This document shows positions 35,636 through 64,000 of a stretch of 64,000 bases of DNA, in pieces. Within the stretch, counting starts at the first letter, position 1, and the number at the start of each line of letters is the position of its first letter. The notes under the pieces are model-generated. The model worked only from the letters and a program-made list of their open reading frames with translations, was not told the origin of the DNA and did no database searches. Made by a program: the position numbers and the translations under genes. Source of the DNA: Euryodendron excelsum (lineage: Eukaryota; Streptophyta; Magnoliopsida; Ericales; Pentaphylacaceae); NCBI GenBank assembly GCA_033060915.1, contig CM065394.1, positions 37,304,001-37,368,000 of the forward strand, given 5' to 3'.

Positions 35636-37853
35636 TGTTGAGTCAAGATTGATCCTTGGTGACTCAAGGTTAATTCCCATGTTGATTTTGATGATAACTA
35701 AACCTCGTATTATGTTACTAATGAATCTACTTAGTGTGCAGATTAACAAAGTTCATAATTAAGACTTAAAGTTGAATCTTAAGTTTAATACATGTCAAAG
35801 AGAATACACAACAAGTTCAAGATGCAAGCAATGAATTCAAAGGGCTATGTAATAAACTTAACTAAAAAAAGATGCCTATCTCTACTTCAAGCAAATGTCT
35901 TACATTCGAAGAAATTGAAGGTGTTCAATTAAAGCTTCTTTCAAGTGTGCATAGTTTCAATGAAGACTGATTTGCACCAGACTAAAGACTTTATCAGAAT
36001 TTGCAAAGATCAGTTGAAGAGGTACAATGCTCAGTTGAAGATGTATTGGTTGTTGAAGAATTTGGAAAATGCTCAAGAGATGATTTCATCTGGTATGCTA
36101 AAGACCAATTCAAGACAGTGTGATTGAAGTTGCTGAGAAGATGGCTCACAATGAATATCTGATCTCTACATGAAATCCAAGTGAAGTATTCTTCTACAAT
36201 GTAAAGGATTAATGAAGATTAGATGTGTGAATAGATTTCATCAAGTTTGCAATGGTCTCAGTAAAGTGAGTTTAATGAAGAATGAAGAATTGTTATCAAA
36301 GAGAGGAAATCAAAATTGAAGTATTGTGAAGCTTCACACAATTGAGGTGGATTGGCATTGAAGAAGATATCCTACAATGATAGAAGGAGCTTTGCAAATG
36401 AAGAAGAAAAGTGCAGCTTTGATCAAATGAAGCTTTGACAGTTTGAGATTCAGAAAGAAGTTCAACATCCAATGATTGATTCAATCCAAAATTGAATAGA
36501 CGTTAACTCTGATGAGTTAGGAAGATTTGATTGATCATCATATCCCAAAGACATACTCCTTGAAGTTCTTATACCAGTGCTTTGATAAGCTTGATCAATA
36601 GAAATCTGAAAGCTGAATTCTGGGCAATGAGGGGACTTATGGAAATGAGGAGTCGCCTTCTGATCACAGACGTAAAAGGTCTGAAGAAAAATTGGGCAAT
36701 GAGGGGACTCATGGAAATGAGGAGTCGCCTCCTGATCACAGACGCAAAAAGGCCTGGAGACAAATTGAACAAAGAGGGGACTCATGGAAATGAGGTGTCG
36801 CCTCTTGCACACAGAAGCAAAAAGCCTGGAGACCAAGTAGGCAATGAGTGGACACATTGTAATGAAGTATCGCCTCATGGAGACAGACGCCAAGGCTTGA
36901 AGATAAGATGATCAATGAGCGGACACATGAAGACGAAGTGTCGTCTCCTGGTAGCAGAAGCAAAAGGCTTGAAGTTTAAATGATCAATGAGTGGACACCT
37001 GAAGCAGAAGTGTCGCGTCATGACAACAGAATCCTAATATGAAGAAGACAAATGAACAAGGAGTCGCCTCATCAACATGAAGAGGGGACTCATGAACTCA
37101 GTGAATATCGTCTGGTAAATGCAGAAGCAGGAAGTGTCGACACCACAAAAAATGGAGCCGACTCCCTCTGTTATAACGACTATTTTTCTTAACGTTATAA
37201 TGGACTGGACACCCATTAATGATACCCAACCACCTCCAACGGATGGAATAAATGCAAGGGTATATATACTAGCCTCCAACTGCATTTATATACAAGAATC
37301 AAGAGGAAGAAACAACAAGAGACAAGAATCACTGATCTACCTGATATCCCTGAACATTCTTTCTGTTTTGTTCTTGTGAGCTTTGATTGTAAATCTACTC
37401 TTGCTAGAGAGTTTGTTTGTGAGTTGTATACTCCTATACACTTGTAACTGAGAGTTTGAGAGTTCTCTTGTGTAAAGCAAAACTCTTGTAAAGTTTGAGT
37501 GGAGCTTGGACAAAACCACTTGGGAATTAAAGAGCTCGGTGAGGAGTTCTTGTAGAGTGAGCTGAGCACTTTGTCAATCAACAGCCCATCTTGTAATAGG
37601 TGATTACATAGTGGAAGAAGACTTCAAGGAGGTCTTGGGGTGAGGACGTAGACCACGGTTTGTGGTTGAACCTTGGTAAATCTGTGTCTCTCTTCTATTG
37701 CTCTGTTTTCTTTGCTTCTATTAATTACATTGCTTTATGCATAGATTAATCTCTGCTATATTGTTTAGATTAATTTTAATTAATCTTAACTTGTATTAAT
37801 CTTCGAAAGAAACCCAATTCACCCCCCCTCTTGGGTTGCCTATTGGACCAACA
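35636..37853 (+). mobile_element. Nested solo LTR (Copia-like), plus orientation, inside integrase
   Basis: A 2218-bp insertion flanked by a perfect 5-bp duplication, ctttg (35631-35635 and 37854-37858), with TGTTG...CAACA ends. Removing it rejoins the integrase frame exactly. Its 3' end ('aattcaccccccctcttggg' and 'ccaaca') is typical of long Copia LTRs. A TATA box (tatatata, 37261-37268) sits about 590 bp from that end. There is no primer site or protein domain, so it is a solo LTR. Its U3-like part contains a 72-bp minisatellite. Confidence 0.85.
36622..37075 (+). repeat. Minisatellite of ~72-bp units inside the nested LTR
   Basis: About six to seven units follow one another. Each contains 'caatgag(g/t)ggac', 'atg(a/g)a...gaagtgtcgcctc', 'cagacgc/cagaagc' and 'aaaaggcctggag'-like blocks. 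The first three units are most alike and the rest diverge. The unit length being close to a multiple of three creates long repetitive open frames on the minus strand, which are not genes. Confidence 0.8.
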
Positions 37854-38370
37854 CTTTGGAGGTATGGTTATCAACTATCAGATCAGCAGCCTTCAACACA
37901 GGGCTCAATGATTAGATGTTAGCAAAGGATTTAGATCTCGCTGAAGAAAAAAGGGAAGCTGCCTTGATTAGACTTACTAAATATCAACGATAGTTAAGAC
38001 GCTCCTACAATAAATGGGTTCGTCCGAGAAACTTCGCTCCAGGTGACCTAGTCTTACGAAAAGTACTGGGGGCAACTAAGAACGTAGCAGATGGCAAGCT
38101 CGGCCCCAACTGGGAGGGCCCCTACAGAGCGATATCCCAGGTCGGAGTTGGCGCATACCGGTTAGAGACTGTTGAAGAGGGAAGATAGTTGCCTCGACCC
38201 TAGAATGCGAACAACTTGAAGAAATTCTACCAGTAGTGCAGAGTCTTATATGATGTAATAACTAAACAAATGAGCAAAGCTTTTATGAGATCAATGGAAA
38301 ATGAAGTTGTTTAAACAAATCTACTCTAAGCACTCTAGGAATCCACAAAAACCAAGTATAAAAACTTGGT

Positions 38371-38450
38371 CCTGTCCAAGTTGGACAGGTCGGCCAAAGA
38401 AGGCCACAAAAATCAAGCGTAAAAACTTAGTCCTGTCCAAGTTGGACAGG
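38371..38450. terminator. Two tandem copies of a hairpin between pol and the antisense frame
   Basis: The 19-nt near-palindrome cctgtccaagttggacagg occurs at 38371-38389 and again at 38432-38450, within a 61-bp tandem repeat. Its 9-bp stem is perfect. It lies between the end of pol (38236, plus strand) and the end of the antisense frame (about 38779, minus strand). A role in ending both transcripts is possible but unproven. Confidence 0.4.
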
Positions 38451-38778
38451 TTGGCCAAAGAAGAAAATCATACAACATAATGAATTTCAAAACAATCAGG
38501 CAGGTTCAGGGGTGGATAGTGTCAAGATAAGAGACAAAATAAGCTTTTTATTAAAAATAGGCATTGTTGGTTACAAAAACATGTCCAAAAGAAGGAAAAG
38601 CTACAATCACTATGCCGACTTGGCTACACAGATGTCTCCGCCGAGCAATTTATGGTCTCTTCTGTAGGCTTGGATTGTTCGGCAGCATCTTTCTCCTTCT
38701 CAGCCTTTTCCTTTTCAGTAGCTGCCTTCAAAGCAAGTTGCCTTTGATACTTGACATTGGCTATCACCTTTTTTGGGT

Positions 38779-40914
38779 TTACACTGCCGTTTTTAGTTGT
38801 ATCAAAGTAATCCGGGCACAGGGCCAGATATCGGCGGACTTGTCCACTTCAGTAACGTAAAGGGCGCCGTTCCAGCCTTGCCAAAAAATGACGCAGCTCA
38901 GATCCGCCATCTCAATGGCCAGACGATTGGCCCCCCTTTCTTCGCCTCTCTGCAATAGCTCCTCCTCATTGGCCTTCAGCTTGGCCACTTCAGTTTGAAG
39001 TGCCTCGACCTCCGCATTGGCCTTGTACAGATGCACGGACTGCACATCGAATTCCTTTTGGAGGTTGGTCACTTCCCTATCTTTTTTTTCAAAATTCGCC
39101 TTCATCAACATAAGTTCGGCAGATGCCTTTTCGGCCTGCTTCTTGAAGATGATTTGATCTTTATTGGTGTCGATCCATTCCTCCTTTAAGCGGTCGTGCT
39201 CTTCTATGAGATCGTGGTGCCCTTTGGTAAGTTTCTGGAAGCAGGTCATCGTCTCCAAGGAATTTAGGTAACCCTACACCAAAAAGTGAAGTTTGTGTTA
39301 AAACAAGTGTTTAGAAAAATCTTTAAACGGATTTAAAGGCAATGCTGACTTACCAGTAGTGAATCATGGAAGGCACCCATAAAGACGGCTGTATCGCTTG
39401 CCTCACCCAACTTGGCCATATCATTTTTCTGAAGAACTCTCTTCATAACGCCGAAAGCTACCTCGACCTGATCGATCATTGAGTCCGCCGTTGTTAGAGG
39501 TCGGCCTAAAATATCTGGCATGATGGTTACAGCCTCGCCGACCTCCTCCACTATGCCCTTTCCTTTTAGCTTCTTGGGTACTGGGGGTGGCGTAGTAACC
39601 TCTAGGGCCCTTTTCTTTTGCTACCGAGTGTCCGGCCTCTTTTGAACAGGAACGGCTTCCTCCATAGGAGCAGTCACTAGTTCGGCAGATGGAGGGTCGG
39701 TAGAAGTTGTGGCAACCGTTTTCAGTGGCTTGCTAGTAGCGGCAAACATCCTCTCCCTTAAACTCATACTGTCTTTTTTGTTGGGGGATGGGGTAGACTC
39801 CTTGGTTTTGAGCGGAATCCTAGCTTGGTGGTCTGGGACTGTAAGTGGCGATGAACTTGATGCCGAACTGTATGACTTCGATCCTGCTTCACGTTGCTAT
39901 TTGACAACAGGCTCCGATGGAGGAGCAACTGCAACTGTCACCCCAGTAGGGCTACGGGCCCTTTCAACTGCAACGTTGATAGGAATCTCCTCGAAATATC
40001 CCTCAGCACCTTCCTTCACCAATCTCGCGAGAACACTCTAAGGGACAGTATTGGTGGTGAAAGTTGAATACCGAAGCGGGTAGTTAAGCAAAACGTGTGC
40101 GGACCGTGCAACGTGCCTCAGCCTGCCTTCGCCAAGAAAGTCCAAAACCTTGTTAAGGTCGACAAAGTTTACGAGCCAGTCACGTGCTTTAGACCGCTTC
40201 TCCTTCTTTTTTGCAAAACGCCACAATCAGATTCAGGTCCATACCAAAAATTAATCAACATATAGAATAAGAGGTCGGCATCAAACCTATTTTAAGGGGA
40301 ACTCTAGATCATCAGAACGCTTGCCTATCCTTCTTAGGAACATTGCCGAACTCCCAGGGCCCGGTTACCCAAACCCTAACATCATCAACGCTTTTCCCGG
40401 AGGAAGACAAACACTTCACTAACTCTAAGAACTTATCTACGGCTTGGAGTTAGACTTTGGAACTCCCCCCGACCTTACAAAGTGAGTAGCAATAATCCAG
40501 TTCGGCGAGCCCCAGGTTCACACCCAAACGCCGATTAATCTCAAGCATACCAAAGATGATCCTATAAATGTTCGATGACAACTAGGAGGGCGATACCTTA
40601 TTTTTTACTATAAACTTATGAAGAAAAGGATTAAGGGGCCCCCTTTCTATGATAGCGATAATCGGGAACGACACCCCCTTTTCGGTCTCTCCCATGCGGT
40701 GGTCATCAGGGTCGACTAGTTCTAAGCCGATCTCATTTGGGATGTCAAACCTAGCTCTAAAAGCGGCAATGGCTCCTGGACCGTCTAACATTCTCCGAAG
40801 ACGCGATGCCATCAGGGGGCAATCGTCGAAGCACAGGAAGAGAAACAAAGAGAAGAGCGAAATAAGTGTGGGCTTGAAAACACTTACAGTGATGGGTGTT
40901 GAGACAGGCGACAC
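38779..40914 (-). pseudogene. Extra antisense frame of the Tat-type element ('putative gypsy type transposon' protein)
   Basis: On the minus strand, from an ATG at 40812 (MASRLRRMLDGPG) or 40914, a long frame runs through the region between pol and the 3' LTR. The N-terminal part (PLNPFLHKFIVKNKVSPS, stop, LSSNIYRIIFGMLEI) resembles the plant Transposase_28 / 'putative gypsy type transposon' family. A Ser/Pro-rich middle follows. The C-terminal part (39258-38779) is a coiled coil with heptads (LQKEFDVQ, VEALQTEVAKLKANEEEL). An 80-nt GT-AG intron (39353-39274) joins ...HDSLL to GYLNSLETMTCF in frame. At least one stop (near 40582) and others near 40020 and 39620 break it in this copy. Extra frames in either orientation are established for plant Tat-lineage elements; their function is unknown. 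Confidence 0.7.
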
Positions 40915-41176
40915 ACACGCTAGGCAAAAAGGCGAAGAAAAACCAAGTGCCTTTTACCAAGCAGGGCATCACCCTTTTATATACATCAAAGCTGTCGGTT
41001 GGTCCGCGGGAAAACAGCAGCAATCATGATGCTTTGCTGAAATGTCGCATCAGCCGTCGATTCAATGGCACTCCATCAATGAATCTTTTAAAAATCCCCA
41101 TCATACGCGTGGCCGGGTGACCATTATAGCCCTTGGCCGTTTGGGAAGTCAAAACGACACAAAGGCTGAGGGCAAT

Positions 41177-41776
41177 TGTGGGGGAATAGCCTACGGCCCA
41201 ACCCAGTAGGTGCGGACCAATCCACATGAATTATAGTTGGGCTGCTTGGTGGCCCGAATCAGAGCTGAGGGATGGTCGGCCCAAGTCGCCGACCTCCTTC
41301 CATGTTGGCCCAAACCGCAAAAGGCAAGCCCAAATCGCTAGCAGTCTTCGAGCATTAAATGCGGAATTGACCTGCATTAAATGTGCGAGCGGCTCCCCAC
41401 GCGACGTCGACGTGCACATCCGATTAGCCAGAATCCTCAGCGGCAATAAGTCAGGCCCTGCACACGGTCAGTCGGTGGCGTGCAATGATGCCTACCTAGC
41501 AGACCATGATGATCTGCTAGTAGGCAAGGAGTGAAACACTCCATCGATCACACTATAAATATCCAAACCCTCGAGTACCAGGTATGGACAACTAACTCCA
41601 AGTATTCACCATTCTTATTCATTTTGATCTCGATTAAGCTTGCTAACTTAATCATCGGAGTGTGATCGGCCTACCAAGGGCCGATCCATTCTAACCTTCT
41701 TTTCTTGCAGAGAGTTTGGACTCATCCATGTGGGTTTGAGAGTTCGGCCCAGCTTTCCTAAAAAATCCGACCTACA
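41177..41776 (+). repeat. 3' LTR of the Tat-type element
   Basis: It starts TGTGGGGGAATAGCC and ends ACCTACA, followed by the attca duplication. The TATA box is at 41553-41561. About 9% of bases differ from the 5' LTR, mostly C/T and A/G changes. Confidence 0.95.
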
Positions 41777-41781
41777 ATTCA

Positions 41782-42946
41782 TTTAAGCTTTAGTTGTGTG
41801 GAATAAAACATGACACAGAATCTAATATTAGGCAAATATATATATATATTTCGTCCCGTATAAGGGAGACTTAAAATGAAAACTTAATTATTACATGATA
41901 TTCAATCTCCACCAATATTCTTGTCCATCACAGAATCGTGATCGTTGGGCCATTTTATTAATTTGTTGTTTGTTGGATTCTATTACATTTCATAAACCTG
42001 CTTCTTTTACTTTTAAAATAGTTCATTGGGGTTCAATGTTACAAAAGCTTTCAAGGATACAAAATTACCTATGCTTCCACCTCTAAGAGGTTTGAAGTGC
42101 ATAAAGTGGAAAGGAATGCTGTTACAAATTCTTTCTATTTATAAAAAAAAAATAAAAAGATTTATATTAGCAAGAAAAATAATAATAGGGTGCTAGGTGG
42201 TTATCATTAGTTCATATAAATCACTCTTATGCTACATTTGAAAATTGGTTTTTTGGTCTTTATTAACCCATGCATTGATTTTTCACATTTACTAATTTTT
42301 ACAAAAAGATGTGGTCGAGAATTTTAATAAAGCAAAGCTTGAGACCTAATTCAATGGTTTATACTGTTTTCTCCCGCTCTTCAAGATTAGGTTCAAAATT
42401 TCACCAGCCATCTCAAATATATAAAGTCATACTTTTTTGTTTTTTTTAATTTATAAAAGAGTGCAAGGTCACTTTACTTATTTCATATTGTAATAAAAAC
42501 ACCATATTAGAAAAGGGAAGAATGATTTCCTTAAAAAAACAAAAAAAAGGAAAGAAAAGGAAAGGGCAGAATGGAAAAAGGGTATTTATGCAATTCAAAG
42601 TCAACCATAATCAGGAATTTTGAAAAGACCCCAAGCTTATTATTAAGTTTGAGCCCACCCCCTCGAGGGTAAAAACGTTTTCAAAACCCTCGCCCTCAAA
42701 ACACACTGTTCTCTCTCGCTCTCTCTCTCTCTGTTCCGGCCGTCCTCTGCTTTGCTCTGCTTTTCCCCTCCGTAGCGAATGCAAAGTGCCTTTTTCGTTT
42801 TTTTTCGATTCCAAACCCTATCCTTTACTACTCTATTCATCTTCAATAACTGTTCGAGGGTTTGATTGTCCCATCCATTGGCTTTATAGGTATATACATT
42901 CGATATATCCAGTGTAATTCAATCTGTTTTTGGTCTTTGGTTGGAG
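41782..42946 (+). promoter_or_regulatory. Upstream region and 5' leader of the GIP1-like gene
   Basis: 41782-42600 is AT-rich with no gene. The leader is probably the GC-richer stretch from about 42650, which includes a (CT)n tract at 42714-42732. Such tracts are common just after plant transcription starts. No clear TATA box precedes it. Confidence 0.45.
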
Positions 42947-60833
<17,887 letters not shown>

Positions 60834-61700
60834 AAAGAAAAGAATGCCAAATTAGGCTCCTTTCTTGCAAGGGATTGAAGCTTATTAGCTATAGAAGCTC
60901 TTTTCTATGTGAAATGAGAAACTCATTTATCTTTCCTAATTAATGCATCAAGTGGTGTTGAAATTCTCATTTGCCAAATGATCTCATGGATGAGTGTTAC
61001 GGAACTAGGAATTTCCAAAGCAGTTTTGAGTCCAGGGTCGTTTTCTTGTGCCCAAGAAATTAAAAAAAGCCAGAAACGAAGTGTAAGATTCTCGAGTCGT
61101 TTTCAATCTTTAGCTTATTCTACTTTAGCATAACCAACCACCCTTTAAGAGTATTGTCCTTAGCAAGCCCATGTATTAACAGGTGCACGCTAGAGGTTGA
61201 AGTTGTCATGGTTGTTTTGGTATTTTTTTATTTTTGTCAGAATGGAAAAGCGAAAGAGAAGGGAGGGAGGGAGGGGGAGCTTTTTGTAGTTTGTTCTGTA
61301 TTTCTTTTGTTCTTTTTTAAGATCGGATCAAAGGATGTTCTGTGTATACCTCGGGATCGCCAAACACGCTTCTTTTCATGTCTTTTTATTCTTCTCTCTT
61401 CATGCACAACCCACAAGGTTCTTCCCTTGCTTTACTACCTCAAACTAAAGCTGCCTCTCTCTATCTCTATCTGTGCATTCTTTTTTGGCACCTGGTGGAC
61501 CCAGATTGGCCATCTACAATATTTTGGGTTGTCCATCTAGCTTTCCAGGTTTGGTTTGAACATTGAATTCAAATATCTGCAGTGACTAACTGTTGGTCCC
61601 TGGTTGAGCGGTGACCAAATCCATGCCAAGGGTGGAGGAAGTTTGTAATGCATCATATATATACATATATTTATATTATTATAAAATAAACCCATTTGGT
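60834..61700 (+). other. 3' UTR of the GIP1-like gene and immediate downstream DNA
   Basis: This follows the TGA at 60831-60833. Open frames here (for example 61154-61540) have no recognisable similarity. An 'aaaataaa' signal near 61683 could serve for polyadenylation, but nearer A-rich signals cannot be excluded. Confidence 0.45.
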
Positions 61701-64000
61701 GAAACTGGTGAAATTTTAAATTCAAAAAAGTCACTTTTTGGTGCAGACCAAATTTTTTTTAAAAAACATATAAATTACTAACATTATGTGTATTTTTATC
61801 TGACTTAAAAGAATAAAAGAGTAAAATATTAATTTAAATTTTGTAACCACCTACTACTTATTTTTTATTTTTTCTTTCACATTTGTTCAAACTAACCACC
61901 CACACAGTGGGGTGCCCCTTCTAGTCCCTATGATGCAAAGGTGGACAAAGAAGCATGCCATGGGGTATATGAATCGAGATACTTTACAGTTTTGTCAATG
62001 CCATCTTGTTTGGAAATGTAATTTAGTTCTGAGGGTGCCAGCAAGTGAGAATTAGGGTCATGCTCATTGTTGAAGGGTGAATGTATCAGTGCATGTAAAA
62101 GTTGAAGCCAAACTGGACCTCCCTAGGTGCCAGTGGTGGGGGTGGTGGTCCTCCCCAGGGTTCCCACGTAGCCGTCAATTCAAGGCTGCAGTTTTAGTCT
62201 TCACACGCATAAAGATGAAGAAGAAGAGTTTATTATATGTAGGCATAATTGGTGTTCGATACAATGCCGAGCTGAAAGTCTCCCCCTGTTTGGAGTCTCA
62301 TACCCTCCTCGCCAATTAAGGGTGGTCTAACCGTGCCTTCTGCGAGCAATCCTGTGACTTCTCTCCAGATTTAGCATCGTTTAGAAGAAGTTAATGCTTC
62401 CAAGGTTCAAGGCCTTTAACTAATTATTCCAAAGTGGGCTTTCATCTGTTTGAGGCTATCAGTGAAGCCTTTTGAAAGGAAAAAAAATCACAACTGGTTG
62501 GACCCGATGCATGGTTGATGATGAATTCACATGAGGTTGGAGCCACCATACCACTTTTTTTGTTGCTAAAAATAGATATGTAGATAGGGTACTCCACACA
62601 TTTGTCAGAGAGTATTGTCTCTCAGCACTACACAGTCTGCGGGATATCTTGCCGCTCTTGGGTCAGGGCCGAAGTTTAGGTCCCATAGCCTGGGCGCTGA
62701 AAAGTAAGTTTAGTCCCATCAAACTCAAACATTAAACGAAGAAATTTAAATTTTTGCTCATTGAACTAACCACTTTGTGGTGAACCCCACCATACCTCCA
62801 CTTGGGAGTACTGGACTAGTTGTGTAGTGACACATTACATATGTGATTTTGCATAAAGCTAGCTAACACAAAGACCCACTACGTTGTGGAGGTGAGATCA
62901 GGCTATTACCTTTTTTTCCATGATGTGTTACTCTCTCTGTACCCACATTGGTTTTCCATCACTCGATGATTATTCATCCTTTGTGGGTTTTGCTCTAAGT
63001 AATTTGCATATGTACAATTCACTTATGGGCTACATTCCAAAAGATTAAATAAAAGTAAGAACCTTTGACATGTTATCATCTTTTTTACCTTTTTTTTGGT
63101 ATCTGTTTAATCATAGGACTATTTCTTATCAATTGATTGCATTTCATCAGATTCATCTGATTTGACTATTTATTTTATCCTGACTTTGTTAGTCAATAGT
63201 TAATGACAATTCACGCTAATTTTTGGGACAACTAGTGTACAAGTGAAATCCATCAAAGCATGCATCCTAGTTCTCTGCAAGAGCAAGTCATAACCCGCAC
63301 TGATAGACGTCTTCGGTTCAACTCTCATTGGTGTTTCTAAGCTTAACTGATACATGTAATTTGTGAATGGTTGTAGTTATTTAGGGTTTATATTGTTGGG
63401 ACGATCCAATATAACCTTGCCCAAGAGTAATTTCTCATCATAAAAAGCAAAAATTTAAATAATCTAAGTATTGTAAATTAAGAAACAAAGCAATTCTAGC
63501 TATTATCAAGAAATTGAAACCATGTCTTGGTGCCATCTATTGGGATGTGTCAAACCTAGTGGGATGGTAGAGACGACTAGAGTCCACATCCACCACCAAC
63601 ATCTTTGATCCATTCTTAGGTGGGATGATGGTTAGCTGCAAAATGCTAAGAACCTTTTTCTTGTTCATGGCAAGTCAATGCATATCTAGTTGGATTTGGG
63701 TCCCCAAATTGGTCATTCTATGATCTGAATGGAATCTCTTCTTTCATATTGCCTCATTTATCATCAACCCCCACGATCTGAAAGGAACCCATCAAACTTT
63801 ATCAAAGCTTTGTTACTATCATGCATCTATCTGTTTTTGAATTTTTGATACAAGTATTGGAAGATTAATTGGGGACATGATGAAAGGAGGAGGAGAAGAA
63901 CAAGACGAAGAGATGTGCACGACTCACATTGCTTTTTCAGGCTTCTTCTATTTGTTTAATACTTAACTGTGTTTAGTATTATCTTTTCACTTTCTTAACA
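61701..64000. other. Intergenic DNA, no gene seen
   Basis: AT-rich sequence with short open frames only. The part at 63280-63430 is a diverged sibling of the SINE-like relic at 44160-44390. Nothing else is recognised. Confidence 0.5.

Larger units (their letters stand above)
32150..38236 (+). pseudogene. pro-pol of the Tat-type element, decayed and interrupted
   Basis: The order is as follows. Protease lies at about 32200-32520 (LLIDQGSSSEV active-site loop, with DQG rather than DTG, which I believe is common in this lineage). Reverse transcriptase is at 32831-33607 ([20 protein letters not shown]; the YIDDM catalytic motif near 33400). RNase H is at 33908-34230, and a second RNase H-like region at 34290-34650 (LYVDGASNDRGARSG). 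Integrase starts near 34970, with core LDIVGPLPRAPGNKRFLIM and SDNDSQF at 35165-35425. The nested element at 35636-37853 splits integrase, and its tail ends at 38234-38236. In-frame stops occur near 32520, 33605, 33732, 33895, 34553, 34943 and 35426. The dual RNase H supports the Tat lineage. No intact enzyme remains. Confidence 0.9.
28458..41776 (+). mobile_element. Ty3/gypsy LTR retrotransposon, Tat/Retand type, 13.3 kb, with two nested LTR insertions
   Basis: Two 600-bp LTRs with TG...CA ends bound the element, and a perfect 5-bp duplication, attca, flanks it (28453-28457 and 41777-41781). The order is LTR, primer site, gag, protease, reverse transcriptase, RNase H (two regions), integrase, an extra antisense frame, LTR. 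This order, the gag sequence and the extra frame fit the plant Tat lineage (Retand/Ogre relatives). The LTRs differ at roughly 55 of 600 positions by eye, mostly transitions, so the insertion is not young. Two later insertions (29591-30894 and 35636-37853) add 3.5 kb. With many stops in gag and pol it cannot move on its own. Confidence 0.93.

Noticed and set aside
36462..36963. Minus-strand frames with repeated Cys/His-containing units that look like a zinc-finger-like repeat protein
   Set aside because: The repeat arises from the ~72-bp minisatellite, whose unit is near a multiple of three. Several frames show it at once and it lies inside a solo LTR.
41226..41534. Frames inside the 3' LTR
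   Set aside because: Similar frames would exist in the 5' LTR but are broken there. Neither resembles a protein, so they are chance frames in a GC-richer LTR.
61154..61540. 128-codon frame downstream of the GIP1-like gene
   Set aside because: It lies in the likely 3' UTR, is rich in Phe/Leu/Ser from T-rich DNA and has no similarity to known proteins.

Overview
The window is nuclear DNA of a flowering plant, almost certainly a eudicot and probably a woody one. The evidence is three intron-rich, plant-typical protein genes, AT-rich intergenic DNA, and nested LTR retrotransposons, MITEs and a tRNA-derived SINE. Nothing in the sequence fixes the family or species. There are no bacterial-type operons, CRISPR arrays or rRNA genes, and I found no convincing tRNA gene.

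Layout. (1) 465-7633, minus strand: a complete six-exon PDAT1 gene (phospholipid:diacylglycerol acyltransferase, 672 aa). Its first intron carries a Mutator-type MITE with a perfect 9-bp target-site duplication (TSD). (2) 7634-15200: intergenic DNA with a hAT-type MITE (11472-11912), a tRNA-derived SINE (14439-14658), a direct-repeat pair and other repeat relics. (3) 16176-20785, plus strand: a complete five-exon BREVIS RADIX-like gene (368 aa, BRXL2/BRXL4 type). (4) 21980-27475: a graveyard of one gypsy family with four LTR copies. Three lie in tandem on the plus strand and the fourth, with a broken gag, is inverted against them. (5) 28458-41776: a 13.3-kb Ty3/gypsy element of Tat/Retand type, bounded by 600-bp LTRs and a perfect TSD (ATTCA). 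It contains decayed gag and pol, an extra antisense reading frame with a plausible intron, and two nested LTR insertions (29591-30894 and 35636-37853), each with its own 5-bp TSD. (6) 42947-60833, plus strand: a ten-exon GBF-interacting-protein-1-like gene (853 aa). Its long introns hold a second Mutator-type MITE, a Copia-like LTR that was itself hit by a hAT-like element, and three very long G or C homopolymer tracts. (7) 60834-64000: 3' UTR and intergenic DNA.

For all three host genes the exon sums are exact multiples of three, every proposed intron is GT-AG, and there are no internal stops, so they appear intact despite the transposon load. They act in unrelated processes: seed and leaf oil synthesis at the ER, polarity or auxin/gravity-related signalling at the plasma membrane, and bZIP transcription-factor co-regulation. 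I see no functional link between them. PDAT1 and the BRX-like gene are divergent, about 8.5 kb apart. The BRX-like and GIP1-like genes share orientation but are separated by about 22 kb of retrotransposons.

The least routine observations are the antisense frame with intron inside the Tat-type element, with paired hairpins where it meets the sense genes; the inverted LTR pair; and the homopolymer tracts, which may be assembly artefacts.
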